Of a stretch of 64,000 nt of DNA, positions 37,638 through 47,306 are shown piece by piece. The notes beneath the pieces were generated by a model. The model was not told where the DNA came from. It searched no databases and saw only the letters and a program-made list of their open reading frames with translations. Source of the DNA: Citrobacter rodentium NBRC 105723 = DSM 16636 (GTDB taxonomy: Bacteria; Pseudomonadota; Gammaproteobacteria; Enterobacterales; Enterobacteriaceae). A program made the translations under genes and the position numbers. The DNA lies in the NCBI RefSeq assembly GCF_021278985.1, contig NZ_CP082833.1:1-64000 (forward strand), in the 5' to 3' direction. Every line of letters starts with the position of its first letter. Within the stretch, counting starts at the first letter, position 1.

Positions 37638-40067
37638 TTACCAGGTTTTACCAATGTTAAACTGGAACTGTTCTGCTTTGTCTCCATCGTACTTTTTAAA
37701 CGGCTGGGCGTAGGAGAATACCAACGGCCCCAATGGGGACATCCATTGCAACGCGATACCCGCGGACATACGGATATTGCTCGGATCGCTGTAATCAGGG
37801 TAGCCTGAATAACCGCTGGAATCCCAGTTGGTATCCCACACGGTCCCCATATCCCAGAAGAAGGAGGTACGGACCGAGTTCGCATACTTATCGCTGATAA
37901 ACGGCGTCGGGGTGATGAATTCCAGGCTGGCGACAGCCATCGCGTTCCCGCCGACGGCATCATCAGACTGGCACGGCGCCGTATTGGTGCTGGCGCATTC
38001 GTTATCGTAGTCATCGTCGCCGTCATGACGGCTGGAGGCTGGCAGATAGACCGCCTTCGGACCGATGGTATTCGACTGGAAACCACGTACGGTGCTGGAG
38101 CCGCCCGCATAGAAGTTTTCATAGAACGGCATCTCTTTGCTGCCGATTCCATCACCGTAACCCCAGCGGGTACGACCAAGAACCACCCACTTGTGATCGT
38201 CATCGATCGGCACGTAGGTCGCGGTATCCAGCGTCGCTTTGTAGTATTCGTTATCAGAGCCCGGAATGGTCACTTTACCGTTCAGGTTGATACGCGTACC
38301 TTCCGTCGGGAAGAAGCCGCGGTCCAGCTTGTTGTAGGTCCAGCCGTAGTTGAAGGTGAAATCATCCGCGGTGAAGCTGTTGCTGTCGTTGGTCGGATCC
38401 GGGTATTGACCCATTGAGTTCAGATAGCGCCACATCGCCAGCTGCGGCTGCATGTTGGACAGCCTGTTATGCACGTAACCAAGACCCGCGCGCAGCGTGT
38501 TGTATTCGTTGATCGGGAAGCCGAGCGTCACGTCCGTACCGTAACTCTTGTTGGTATAGTCGGACAGATCCGCATCATCCGCACGGAAGTCGTTATAGAA
38601 TATGCGCCCGCCCAGACTCACGCCGTCAACGGTGAAGTACGGGTTGGTGATCGACAGTTCGCTATAGGTCTGGTAATCGTTTTTCGTGCCGTTAATGCCG
38701 ACGGCATAACCGGTACCCAGCCAGTTATCCTGCTGAACGCCCGCCTGGAAGCTGACGCCGCTTTCCGTACCGTAGCCGACGCCGAAGTTGAAGCTGCCGG
38801 TGTTACGTTCTTTCACCTTATAGACCACATCAACCTGGTCCGGACTGCCCGGTACGCGCTGGGTGTCGGTGTCAACGGTTTCAAAGTAACCCAAACGGTT
38901 CAGACGCTCTTTGCCCTGATCGACCAGATCGCTGCCCAGCCATGCCCCTTCCATCTGACGCATTTCACGGCGCAGAACGGAGTCTTTGGAGGTATCGTTG
39001 CCTTCGAAGCGGATTTTACGCACGTAGAAGCGATTGCCCGCGTCGACGTTAACGCGCAGCTTAACGGTTTTATCGGCGTCGTTAATTTCCGGCTGAGACT
39101 GAACGCGCGGGTAGGCGTAACCATAGCGACCCAGAAGCTTTTTAATATCATCTTCCATTTTGGTCACTTTGGTGCCGTTATACAGCTCGCCCGGTTCAAT
39201 TTTGGTCAGGCTCTCAATCTCGGCAGAGTGCCCCGCCAGGTTGCCGCTCACCTGAACGCCGGAAAGCGTGTACTGATCGCCTTCGGTCACGTTGACGGTG
39301 ATGTAGATGCCTTTCTTGTCCGGCGTCAGGCTGACCTGAGTGGAGTCGATGTTGAAACGGGCATAGCCGCGATCCAGATAGTAACTACGCAGGGTCTCTA
39401 AGTCGCCCGCCAGCTTTTGCTTCTGGTATTTGCGATCGCCGACCACGTTCCACCACGGCACTTCATCACGCAGCTGGAAGTGAGAGATCAGTTCGTCGGT
39501 GCTGAAAGCATGGTTGCCGACAATATTGATCTGCTGGATCTTCGCGGATACGCCTTCCTGGAACACCAGTTTAAGATCGACACGGTTACGCGGCAGCGGC
39601 GTCACTACAGCCTTCACGCTGGCGCTGTATTTACCCACGCTGTAGTAAAAGTCTTCCAGCCCCTTTTCGATGTCGGCGATAGTGGTGCGATCCAGAGATT
39701 CGCCAACACGCACACCAGACGCCTCGAGGTTTTGCTTCAGCATGTCATCTTTCACCGATTTATTTCCGGAGAAAGTAATGCTGGCAATGGTCGGACGTTC
39801 TTTTACCTGAACCAGAAGGGTATCGCCATCGCGAAGGACACGGACATCCTCAAAGTTGCCGGTGGCAAACAGTGCGCGAATGGTATTACTGATATCTTCA
39901 TCATTAACCGTGTCGCCTGTGCGCACCGGCATACTGAGGAGGGCCGCACCAACGGCGACTCGCTGCAGGCCTTCGAAATGAATGTCCTTCACTACGAACC
40001 CTTCAGCACCGTATACGGTGGCGCTGCTGAACAGCAGCGACGCTATGAGCAACTTTTTCATCGCCAT
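37638..40067 (-). CDS. bamA: Outer-membrane protein assembly factor BamA
   Basis: An 809-residue Omp85 protein, the core of the BAM insertase. The signal peptide is 1-20 (ending ATVYG). Five POTRA domains (about 21-420) precede a 16-strand barrel. The conserved loop-6 motif VRGF is in STVRGFQSN and the barrel ends FNIGKTW. Compared with E. coli (810), the surface-exposed loop around SSRHDGDDDYDNECASTNTA differs in sequence, as is common for BamA external loops. Confidence 0.98.
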   Translation of the reverse strand: MAMKKLLIASLLFSSATVYGAEGFVVKDIHFEGLQRVAVGAALLSMPVRTGDTVNDEDISNTIRALFATGNFEDVRVLRDGDTLLVQVKERPTIASITFSGNKSVKDDMLKQNLEASGVRVGESLDRTTIADIEKGLEDFYYSVGKYSASVKAVVTPLPRNRVDLKLVFQEGVSAKIQQINIVGNHAFSTDELISHFQLRDEVPWWNVVGDRKYQKQKLAGDLETLRSYYLDRGYARFNIDSTQVSLTPDKKGIYITVNVTEGDQYTLSGVQVSGNLAGHSAEIESLTKIEPGELYNGTKVTKMEDDIKKLLGRYGYAYPRVQSQPEINDADKTVKLRVNVDAGNRFYVRKIRFEGNDTSKDSVLRREMRQMEGAWLGSDLVDQGKERLNRLGYFETVDTDTQRVPGSPDQVDVVYKVKERNTGSFNFGVGYGTESGVSFQAGVQQDNWLGTGYAVGINGTKNDYQTYSELSITNPYFTVDGVSLGGRIFYNDFRADDADLSDYTNKSYGTDVTLGFPINEYNTLRAGLGYVHNRLSNMQPQLAMWRYLNSMGQYPDPTNDSNSFTADDFTFNYGWTYNKLDRGFFPTEGTRINLNGKVTIPGSDNEYYKATLDTATYVPIDDDHKWVVLGRTRWGYGDGIGSKEMPFYENFYAGGSSTVRGFQSNTIGPKAVYLPASSRHDGDDDYDNECASTNTAPCQSDDAVGGNAMAVASLEFITPTPFISDKYANSVRTSFFWDMGTVWDTNWDSSGYSGYPDYSDPSNIRMSAGIALQWMSPLGPLVFSYAQPFKKYDGDKAEQFQFNIGKTW

Positions 40068-40098
40068 CGTTATTATGCGTTCTTCCTAACTAACTCTC

Positions 40099-41451
40099 TT
40101 ACAACCGAGAGAAATCATTGAAAAGTGCAAGCCCCATTAACAGCACCAGCAAAATCGAGCCAATGCGATAACTAAAGTCTTGAACCCGCTCGGATACCGG
40201 TCCGCCCTTAAGCTTTTCTATCGCCAGGAACAGCAGATGACCCCCGTCAAGAACGGGCAGCGGGAACAGGTTGATTATTCCGAGGTTCACGCTAATAAGC
40301 GCAAGGAACATCAGATAATAAATCACCCCGAACTCCGCTGACATCCCAGCCCCCTGAGCGATAGAAATCGGCCCACTGAGGTTGTTCAGTTTCACATCAC
40401 CGGTTATCAATTTTCCCAGCATACTGACCGTCAGCTTCATCAACTGCCACGTTTTTTCCGTGGCCTGTGCAATGGCGCTGAACGGGCCATACTGGCGTAC
40501 TGTCTTGTACTCATCCGGCAGAGGGATGATTTTCGGCACAACGCCGGCAAAACCTTCTGCCTTCCCGTTACCCGGCTTCGTCTCCGGAATTAACGTTAAA
40601 GACAAGGCGCTCCCCTGTCTTTCAATTTCCAGCGCTAATGGCTTACCCGGATTATCGCGCACCAGCGTCACGAAATTTACCCATTTCGTTAACGGCTGAC
40701 CATCGACTTTAACGATCCTGTCGCCAGCTTGCAAACCCGCCTTACTGGCGGCGGACTGCGCCTGCACTTCTGACAGCACCGGTTCAATCTGTGGACCACG
40801 CGGTCGAATCCCTAAAGAAGATACAGGATCTTCCTTGTCAGGCTCAAATGCCCAGTGGCGCAAATCCAGCGTTTTCTCCTGCCGCTGGTTGCTGCCGAAA
40901 GGCGCCACGCTGAGAGTAGTCTGTTCGTCGCCGATTTTCGCGACCAGTTGTAAACGCACAGCATCCCAGTCAGGGGTTTCGATACCATCAACCGCTTTAA
41001 GTTCCGTGCCCGGCGTAATTTGCGCCTCAGCGGCTATTGAGTTGGGCGTTATTTCGCCAACCACCGGACGCACGCCGGGGACGCCGATGATAAACACCAG
41101 CCAGTAAGCAAAGATAGCAAAGAGGAAATTTGCAACCGGGCCGGCTGCGATGATCGCCGCGCGTTGGCCGACGGTTTTATTGTTGAAAGCGTGGTGGCGC
41201 AGCTCCGGAATCACCGGTTCGGCACGCTCATCCAGCATTTTGACGTAGCCGCCCAGCGGGATCAGGGCGATGACGTATTCAGTTCCAGATCTGTCTGTAC
41301 GACGCCAGAGCGCTTTACCAAAGCCAATGGAAAAGCGCTCTACGCGAACACCGCAGCGCCGGGCAACCCAGAAATGACCAAATTCATGCACGGTGATAAG
41401 CACGCCCAGTGCGACGATGAATGCAGCCAGATTCCAGAGAATACTCAGCAT
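40099..41451 (-). CDS. rseP: Site-2 zinc metalloprotease RseP
   Basis: A 450-residue inner-membrane protease that makes the second cut in anti-sigma factor RseA, releasing sigma-E. The start at 41451 (MLSILWNLAAF) gives the E. coli length; upstream in-frame codons overlap cdsA. The zinc motif HEFGH is at 22-26, the third ligand region is PLPVLDGGHL, and two periplasmic PDZ domains lie between. It precedes bamA, linking outer-membrane assembly with its stress response. Confidence 0.97.
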   Translation of the reverse strand: MLSILWNLAAFIVALGVLITVHEFGHFWVARRCGVRVERFSIGFGKALWRRTDRSGTEYVIALIPLGGYVKMLDERAEPVIPELRHHAFNNKTVGQRAAIIAAGPVANFLFAIFAYWLVFIIGVPGVRPVVGEITPNSIAAEAQITPGTELKAVDGIETPDWDAVRLQLVAKIGDEQTTLSVAPFGSNQRQEKTLDLRHWAFEPDKEDPVSSLGIRPRGPQIEPVLSEVQAQSAASKAGLQAGDRIVKVDGQPLTKWVNFVTLVRDNPGKPLALEIERQGSALSLTLIPETKPGNGKAEGFAGVVPKIIPLPDEYKTVRQYGPFSAIAQATEKTWQLMKLTVSMLGKLITGDVKLNNLSGPISIAQGAGMSAEFGVIYYLMFLALISVNLGIINLFPLPVLDGGHLLFLAIEKLKGGPVSERVQDFSYRIGSILLVLLMGLALFNDFSRL

Positions 41452-41462
41452 AAAACCTTCCG

Positions 41463-42320
41463 TTATAGCGTTTTGAATACCAGTAACAACAGACACGCAA
41501 AGACCGGTACTGCCGCCGTCAGGCTATCAATACGGTCAAGAATACCGCCGTGTCCTGGAATCAAATGACCGCTGTCTTTAATTCCTGCTTCACGCTTAAA
41601 CATGCTCTCGGTGAGATCGCCCAGCACGGAGGCCAGCGCAGCTACGATAGAGCAAATTAATAAAGTCACCGGCGCAACATCCAGGTTCGCCCACATGCTG
41701 TAACCCCATGAGATTACCGCCGCCGTCGCGAGTCCGCCAAAAAAGCCCTGCCAGGTTTTCCCCGGCGACACTTTCGGCGCCAGCTTATGTTTGCCAAACA
41801 GTTTGCCAAACATATACGCGCCGGAGTCCGCGCCCCAGACCAGGATCATGACATAGAGCAGCCATAGTGCGCCACTGTAATGATTGTCGTCATAGTGCCA
41901 GGCGCGTAGCGCCAGCATCCCCCAGAAGAAGGGAACGATGGTCAGCACGCCGAAGATTATGCGCAAAGTCTTCGAATTACGCCATATCGCCGCCGAACCG
42001 GGATAAAAAAAGACCAGTAATAGCGCAACACCCCACCAGCCCAACGACGCCCACAGCGAAACCTCGACCAGCGGCTGACGGATATTATGATGGTATTCCG
42101 GCAGTAAAAACAGCATCAGCGCCAGCAGCAGTCCACACAGCACCGCCAGCCATACGCGCTGCGTGCGAGTGGCGAAACCGCTTAACTGCCCCCATTCCCA
42201 CGCCGCCAGCATACAGACAAACAGCGTAACAATAGCGAATCCCACCGGCGGCAGAAGAAACAGCGCCGCAATGACGACAGGTATTAAAACAAAAGCAGAA
42301 ATCAGGCGATACTTCAGCAA
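41463..42320 (-). CDS. cdsA: Phosphatidate cytidylyltransferase
   Basis: A 285-residue integral membrane enzyme making CDP-diacylglycerol from phosphatidic acid and CTP. It has about eight hydrophobic helices. The CDP-diglyceride synthase signature is visible near the C-terminus (SVLGDLTESMFKREAGIKDS and HGGILDRIDSL). It lies 12 bp after uppS and 11 bp before rseP. Confidence 0.97.
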   Translation of the reverse strand: MLKYRLISAFVLIPVVIAALFLLPPVGFAIVTLFVCMLAAWEWGQLSGFATRTQRVWLAVLCGLLLALMLFLLPEYHHNIRQPLVEVSLWASLGWWGVALLLVFFYPGSAAIWRNSKTLRIIFGVLTIVPFFWGMLALRAWHYDDNHYSGALWLLYVMILVWGADSGAYMFGKLFGKHKLAPKVSPGKTWQGFFGGLATAAVISWGYSMWANLDVAPVTLLICSIVAALASVLGDLTESMFKREAGIKDSGHLIPGHGGILDRIDSLTAAVPVFACLLLLVFKTL

Positions 42321-42332
42321 AAGCGACCCCCA

Positions 42333-43091
42333 TCAGGCTTTGTCATCACCGGGCTCGGTGCCGCCGAAACGACGCTCTCGATTAGCAAAGGCATGCAGCG
42401 CACCTTCAAAGTCTTGTTCATCGAAATCGGGCCAGAGAACATCTGTAAAGTAAAGTTCGGCATAGGCGATTTGCCAAAGCAAAAAGTTACTTATTCGATG
42501 TTCTCCCCCAGTCCTTATTACTAAATCCACCGGAGCCAGCTCATGCATACAGATCTGCTGATTAAGCATCTCTTCATCAATCTGATCGGGGCGCAGCACA
42601 CCTTCCTGCACCTGTTCCGCCAGCTTTCTGACTCCCTGAACAATATCCCAGCGTCCACCGTAATTCGCTGCAATATTCAGCGTCAGCCCGGTATTCCGGG
42701 CGGTCAGCGCTTCAGATTTACGAATACGTTCCTGCAAACGCGAGTTAAATCGACTGGTATCGCCAATAATGCGCAGGCGAACGTTATGGCGGTGCAGGCT
42801 TTTCACTTCGCTATCCAGCGCCCACACAAACAGCTCCATTAACGCGCTCACTTCCTGCGCTGGTCGGTTCCAGTTTTCACTACTAAAGGCATACAGCGTT
42901 AACGCATCAATACCATTATTGGCAGCAAAAGAGACGGCGCGGCGGACCGATTTCGCTCCGGCCTTATGCCCGAATGCCCGAATCTTCCCTTGCTTTTTCG
43001 CCCAGCGACCATTGCCATCCATTATGATCGCGACATGGCGGCAGCCATGTGCTGGCAAATTTTCGCTTACTGGTTGAGTTGCAGACAACAT
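42333..43091 (-). CDS. uppS: Undecaprenyl diphosphate synthase
   Basis: A 252-residue cis-prenyltransferase producing the C55 lipid carrier for peptidoglycan and O-antigen. The catalytic Asp (D25) lies in HVAIIMDGNGRWAKKQG. The C-terminal signature DLVIRTGGEHRISNFLLWQ is intact. Also called ispU. It follows the dxr terminator and starts the run cdsA-rseP-bamA. Confidence 0.97.
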   Translation of the reverse strand: MLSATQPVSENLPAHGCRHVAIIMDGNGRWAKKQGKIRAFGHKAGAKSVRRAVSFAANNGIDALTLYAFSSENWNRPAQEVSALMELFVWALDSEVKSLHRHNVRLRIIGDTSRFNSRLQERIRKSEALTARNTGLTLNIAANYGGRWDIVQGVRKLAEQVQEGVLRPDQIDEEMLNQQICMHELAPVDLVIRTGGEHRISNFLLWQIAYAELYFTDVLWPDFDEQDFEGALHAFANRERRFGGTEPGDDKA

Positions 43092-43151
43092 AACGCGTTT
43101 TTAGTCCCTGAAAGGATTTAGCGGTACTCAGGAATACTGAAGCCTTTACAC

Positions 43152-43177
43152 AAAAAAGCCGTGTCAAACCACGGCTT
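43152..43177 (-). terminator. Terminator between dxr and uppS
   Basis: An 8-bp stem, AAGCCGTG / CACGGCTT, is followed on the minus strand by TTTTTTG. It should end or attenuate dxr transcripts, so uppS probably also has its own promoter. Confidence 0.85.
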
Positions 43178-43279
43178 GCCTGACCGAAAAAAGCCAACTA
43201 CCTGCGATCAGGTGGCGCAGACTATATCACCGAAGCCCAACGCTAACAAATAGCACGATCTTCTGTCGCAGGATTATCC

Positions 43280-44476
43280 TCAGCTTGCGAGTCGCATCAC
43301 TTGTTTTCTGGCGACTTCTCGCGCAATGGCGTCGACCCTCAGCACATCGTCCACGCTCTGAGGTTCCTGCAGTTCCATCTGCTCCAGCACGCCTAAATTG
43401 AGATCGGCGATATCGGTAAAGCGAATGTCTTCAGCCAGAAACGCAGCCACGACAATTTCGTTGGCCGCGTTCAGCGCCGTGGTTGCCGCCTGCCCCTGCT
43501 CAAATGCCTCCATCGCCAGCTTCAGGCACGGATAACGCTGGTAGTCAGGCGCGCTAAAGGTCAGCGCGCTCAGCTTGCAGAAATCAAGCGGCTTCACGCC
43601 GGAGGTCACGCGATTCGGCCAGGCCATGGTATGGGCGATAGGCGTACGCATATCCGGTTCTCCGAGTTGCGCCAGGACGCTGCCGTCCTGATAACGCACC
43701 ATCGAGTGGATCACCGACTGCGGATGAATCAGCACTTCCATCTGGCTGGCGCTGGCGTTAAACAACCAGCGCGCCTCAATGTATTCCAGACCTTTATTCA
43801 TCATGGTGGCAGAATCGACGGAAATCTTACGCCCCATCGACCAGTTCGGGTGACGACAAGCCCGATCGGGCGTCATCGACGCCAGATCGCGCAGCGGCGT
43901 CTCGCGGAACGGGCCACCAGACCCGGTAAGCAAAACGGACATTACGCCATTCTGCTCCAGGTCAGCGTATCCCAGATTGTGCTGAATGGGTTGGGGCATA
44001 CTCTGAAAAATGGCGTTATGCTCGCTGTCCACCGGTAACAGGCGGGCCTTGCTGTGCTTCACCGCCTCCATAAACAGGCGTCCACAGGTGACCAGCGACT
44101 CTTTGTTCGCCAGCAGGATGGTTTTTCCGGCACGAATGGCGGCAAGCGTCGGTAACAGCCCGGCGGCGCCGACAATAGCGGCCATTACCTGGTCGACTTC
44201 ATCCAGCGCGGCCATCTCACAGGCGGCCTGCTGACCGCTGAGAACATCGGTGCGGCTACCGTGCTGTTGCAGCGTATTTTTCAGAAGTTTCGCGCTGGCT
44301 TCATCATCCATCACCGCATAGCGCGGAGAGAATTCCAGACACTGCTCCACCATACGGGTGACATTTTTGCCTGCGACCAGCGCGACCACGCGATAGTCGC
44401 CGGGATTCTGGCGCACCACATCGAGCGTGCTGCAGCCAATCGATCCGGTCGAGCCCAGAATGGTTATATGCTTCAT
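43280..44476 (-). CDS. dxr: 1-deoxy-D-xylulose 5-phosphate reductoisomerase
   Basis: A 398-residue NADPH enzyme converting DXP to methylerythritol phosphate, the committed step of the MEP isoprenoid pathway. The Rossmann motif GSTGSIG is at 8-14. Metal and substrate residues are in VDSEHNAIFQ and SVDSATMMNKGLE. Its product feeds the next gene, uppS. Length equals E. coli. Confidence 0.98.
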   Translation of the reverse strand: MKHITILGSTGSIGCSTLDVVRQNPGDYRVVALVAGKNVTRMVEQCLEFSPRYAVMDDEASAKLLKNTLQQHGSRTDVLSGQQAACEMAALDEVDQVMAAIVGAAGLLPTLAAIRAGKTILLANKESLVTCGRLFMEAVKHSKARLLPVDSEHNAIFQSMPQPIQHNLGYADLEQNGVMSVLLTGSGGPFRETPLRDLASMTPDRACRHPNWSMGRKISVDSATMMNKGLEYIEARWLFNASASQMEVLIHPQSVIHSMVRYQDGSVLAQLGEPDMRTPIAHTMAWPNRVTSGVKPLDFCKLSALTFSAPDYQRYPCLKLAMEAFEQGQAATTALNAANEIVVAAFLAEDIRFTDIADLNLGVLEQMELQEPQSVDDVLRVDAIAREVARKQVMRLAS

Positions 44477-44517
44477 GAAACGTCCAGAATAAGATTACGA
44501 CAGGATAAGACAGGGTA

Positions 44518-44568
44518 AAAAAGCAAAACGCCGCCAGCCGATCCGGAGGATCCTCTGAGCGGCGTTTT
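44518..44568 (-). terminator. frr terminator
   Basis: On the minus strand the arms AAAACGCCGC and GCGGCGTTTT enclose an inner palindrome around GGATCC and are followed by GCTTTTTT. It lies just past the frr stop. Confidence 0.85.
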
Positions 44569-44583
44569 CATCGTCCAGGCGAA

Positions 44584-45141
44584 TCAGAACTGCATCAGTT
44601 CCGCTTCTTTATCTGCCAGCGCCGCTTCCACTTTTTTGATCGCAGCATCGGTCAGTTTCTGGATATCGTCCTGAGAACGACGATCGTCATCTTCGCTGAT
44701 TTCTTTTTCTTTCAGCAGCGCTTTAACCTTATCGTTCGCGTCACGGCGGACGTTACGCACGGCTACGCGAGCCTGTTCCGCTTCGCCACGCACGATTTTG
44801 GTCAAATCTTTACGACGTTCTTCGGTCAGCGGCGGCAACGGAACGCGGATATCGCTACCCGCAGAGCTCGGGTTCAGACCGAGATCGGAGGCCATAATCG
44901 CTTTCTCTACGGCCGCGCTTAACGAACGGTCAAAGACGTTGATTTTCAGGGTACGGGAATCTTCTACCGTTACGCTTGCCAGCTGAGGCAGCGGCGTTGG
45001 CGTACCGTAATATTCCACAACAATGCCATCCAGCAGGCTGGGAGAAGCACGACCCGTGCGAATTTTGCTGATTTGGGTTTTGAATGCTTCAACGCATTTG
45101 TCCATGCGTACTTCAGCATCTTTTCTGATATCGCTAATCAC
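44584..45141 (-). CDS. frr: Ribosome recycling factor
   Basis: A 185-residue tRNA-mimic that with EF-G splits post-termination ribosomes. Characteristic segments are KIRTGRASPSLLDGIVVEYYG and the helical bundle region RRDANDKVKALLKEKEIS. Same length as E. coli. It is downstream of pyrH on the same strand, separated by a 300-bp gap containing a palindromic repeat. Confidence 0.98.
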   Translation of the reverse strand: MISDIRKDAEVRMDKCVEAFKTQISKIRTGRASPSLLDGIVVEYYGTPTPLPQLASVTVEDSRTLKINVFDRSLSAAVEKAIMASDLGLNPSSAGSDIRVPLPPLTEERRKDLTKIVRGEAEQARVAVRNVRRDANDKVKALLKEKEISEDDDRRSQDDIQKLTDAAIKKVEAALADKEAELMQF

Positions 45142-45441
45142 GTTACGAATCCTTGAAAACTAGTCTCAGTCAGACCAGACAATTGCACATAGTGGAATGC
45201 GCTTAGTATAGCCCTGATTAAAATATTACGGGTAATCCCGCGATACGAACGCAAAATCTTACCGCGAATTCTACACAAAATCATTCAGGTTGTATCAAGG
45301 CGGCAGCTGAGCGACAAATTTGACCAGCCGCAGGCTACCTTCGGCGAGGGACAAGGATGTCCCTCATTTATCCCCGTCAGCTTACTCAAGTAAGTGACCT
45401 GGGTAAGCAAAGGCAGCCTGAAAGTCAGTGTACCACGGGAA
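45142..45441. other. frr-pyrH intergenic region with palindromic element
   Basis: This 300-bp gap has no gene. The segment 45295-45425 holds AAGGCGGCAGCTGAGCGA, a perfect hairpin GAGGGACA/TGTCCCTC (45346-45365), and CTTACTCAAGTAAG inside CAG...CTGGG. It ends with AGCCTG, complementary to CAGGCT at 45331. The second half has the same architecture as the element in the 23S-5S spacer (140-262). The frr promoter is expected on the minus strand near 45200. Confidence 0.65.
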
Positions 45442-46167
45442 TTATTCGGTAATTAAAGTCCCTTCTTTCTCACCCATCACTACGCGACGCAGCGCGCCCG
45501 GCTTGTTCATGTTGAAAACACGAATCGGCAATTTGTGGTCACGCGCCAGCGTAAACGCCGCCAGATCCATTACTTTCAGCTCTTTTTCCAGCACTTCGCT
45601 GTAGGTCAGCTGCTCGTACATGGTGGCGGAAGGATCTTTTGCCGGATCGGTCGTAAACACGCCATCGACCTTGGTTGCTTTCAGCACCACGTCGGCTTCA
45701 ATTTCGATACCGCGCAGGCAGGCGGCTGAGTCGGTGGTAAAGAATGGGTTGCCGGTGCCCGCAGAGAGGATCACCACGCGATTGTTGCGCAACAGGCTGA
45801 TCGCTTCCGCCCAGCTGTAGTTGTCGCAGACGCCGTTAAGCGGAATAGCGGACATCAGGCGGGCATTCACATAGGCGCGGTGAAGCGCATCGCGCATTGC
45901 CAGACCGTTCATCACGGTGGCCAGCATACCCATGTGGTCGCCCACAACGCGATTCATTCCCGCCTTCGCCAGCCCCGCGCCACGGAACAGGTTACCGCCA
46001 CCAATCACTACGCCAACCTGAATACCCAGTTCAACCAGTTCTTTGATTTCCTGAGCCATACGGTCCAGTATGCTTGCGTCAATACCGAAGCCTTCCGAAC
46101 CCTGCAGAGCTTCGCCACTCAACTTAAGCAGAATACGTTTATAGACGGGTTTTGCATTGGTAGCCAT
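45442..46167 (-). CDS. pyrH: Uridylate kinase
   Basis: A 241-residue hexameric UMP kinase of the amino-acid-kinase fold, forming UDP from UMP and ATP; activated by GTP and inhibited by UTP in E. coli. Landmarks are KRILLKLSGEALQG, VVIGGGNLFRG and LSAGTGNPFFTTDSAA. Length equals E. coli. It follows tsf with a terminator between. Confidence 0.98.
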   Translation of the reverse strand: MATNAKPVYKRILLKLSGEALQGSEGFGIDASILDRMAQEIKELVELGIQVGVVIGGGNLFRGAGLAKAGMNRVVGDHMGMLATVMNGLAMRDALHRAYVNARLMSAIPLNGVCDNYSWAEAISLLRNNRVVILSAGTGNPFFTTDSAACLRGIEIEADVVLKATKVDGVFTTDPAKDPSATMYEQLTYSEVLEKELKVMDLAAFTLARDHKLPIRVFNMNKPGALRRVVMGEKEGTLITE

Positions 46168-46282
46168 GTTTCTTTCCTGAGACTGTCAACAATTTAAAAG
46201 GGGGATAAATCTGGCGACAATGATATGCCGCTTCTCAGCACAGCGGAATAAGAGCCATACTGATTTTTGCGTGACGGGTGAC

Positions 46283-46306
46283 AAAAAGAAGCCGCCCTCA
46301 GGCGGC
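46283..46306 (-). terminator. tsf terminator
   Basis: A GCCGCC / GGCGGC stem with a 4-base loop is followed on the minus strand by TTCTTTTTG, just past the tsf stop. Confidence 0.85.
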
Positions 46307-46319
46307 TCCTTTTCAATCA

Positions 46320-47171
46320 TTAAGACTGCTTGGACATGGCAGCAACTTCTGCTGCGAAGTCAGTCTCAACTTTTTCGATGCCTTCGCCCACTTCGAAACG
46401 GATGAAGCCGGTGACGTCAGCGTTGTGCTCTTTCAGCAGCTGACCAACAGACTTGCTCGGGTCCATAACGAAAGGCTGGCCGGTCAGAGAAACTTCGCCG
46501 GTGAATTTCTTCATGCGGCCTTCAACCATTTTCTCTGCGATTTCTTTCGGCTTGCCAGACTGCATGGCGATGTCCAGCTGTACCTGGTACTCTTTCTCTA
46601 CCACGTCGGCAGAAACATCTTCTGGCTTAACGAATTCCGGCTTGCTTGCAGCAACGTGCATTGCCAGCTGCTTAACCAGCTCTTCGTCAGCGCCTTTCGC
46701 GGCAACCAGAACGCCGATACGCGCGCCGTGCTGGTAGCTGCCCAGAACGTCGCCTTCCAGAGAAGCGATACGACGGATGTTGATGTTCTCACCGATTTTT
46801 GCAACCAGCGCAACGCGTTCTTCTTCGAACTGCGCTTTCAGCACTTCAACGTCAGTGATTTTGCCAGCAACCGCTGCGTCCAGCACTTTGTCAGCGAAAG
46901 CCTGGAAACCGCCGTCTTTAGCAACGAAGTCAGTCTGGCAGTTAACTTCCAGAATGAACGCGGTGTTGCCTTCGATTTTGGTTTTGATCACGCCGTCAGC
47001 GGCCACGTTGCCTGCTTTTTTCGCCGCTTTGATCGCACCGGACTTACGCATGTTTTCGATTGCCAGCTCGATGTCGCCATTTGCTTCAGTCAGCGCTTTT
47101 TTGCAATCCATCATGCCTGCGCCAGTACGCTCACGCAGCTCTTTTACCAGGGATGCGGTAATTTCAGCCAT
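46320..47171 (-). CDS. tsf: Translation elongation factor Ts
   Basis: A 283-residue guanine nucleotide exchange factor for EF-Tu. The start at 47171 (MAEITASLVKELRERTGAG) matches E. coli; an upstream in-frame ATG would place the ribosome site AGGA inside the gene. The nucleotide-exchange motif TDFVAKD lies near residues 80-86. It is the second gene of the rpsB-tsf operon. Confidence 0.97.
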   Translation of the reverse strand: MAEITASLVKELRERTGAGMMDCKKALTEANGDIELAIENMRKSGAIKAAKKAGNVAADGVIKTKIEGNTAFILEVNCQTDFVAKDGGFQAFADKVLDAAVAGKITDVEVLKAQFEEERVALVAKIGENINIRRIASLEGDVLGSYQHGARIGVLVAAKGADEELVKQLAMHVAASKPEFVKPEDVSADVVEKEYQVQLDIAMQSGKPKEIAEKMVEGRMKKFTGEVSLTGQPFVMDPSKSVGQLLKEHNADVTGFIRFEVGEGIEKVETDFAAEVAAMSKQS

Positions 47172-47230
47172 TCTAAAATCCTCGGAAGGTTTGATCTGCC
47201 CGGCGTCAAACCGCACAGATTTAAAAGTGA

Positions 47231-47255
47231 AAAAGGGGGCCATTGATAGGCCCCC
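47231..47255 (-). terminator. Attenuator between rpsB and tsf
   Basis: A 7-bp G/C stem, GGGGGCC / GGCCCCC, with loop TATCAAT is followed on the minus strand by TTTTTCACTTTT. It probably reduces read-through from rpsB into tsf, as reported for E. coli. Confidence 0.82.
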
Positions 47256-47306
47256 TAACCAAACGTGATACTACCTGGTCCAAAAAGGGGCTCGAACGAG
47301 CGTTCC

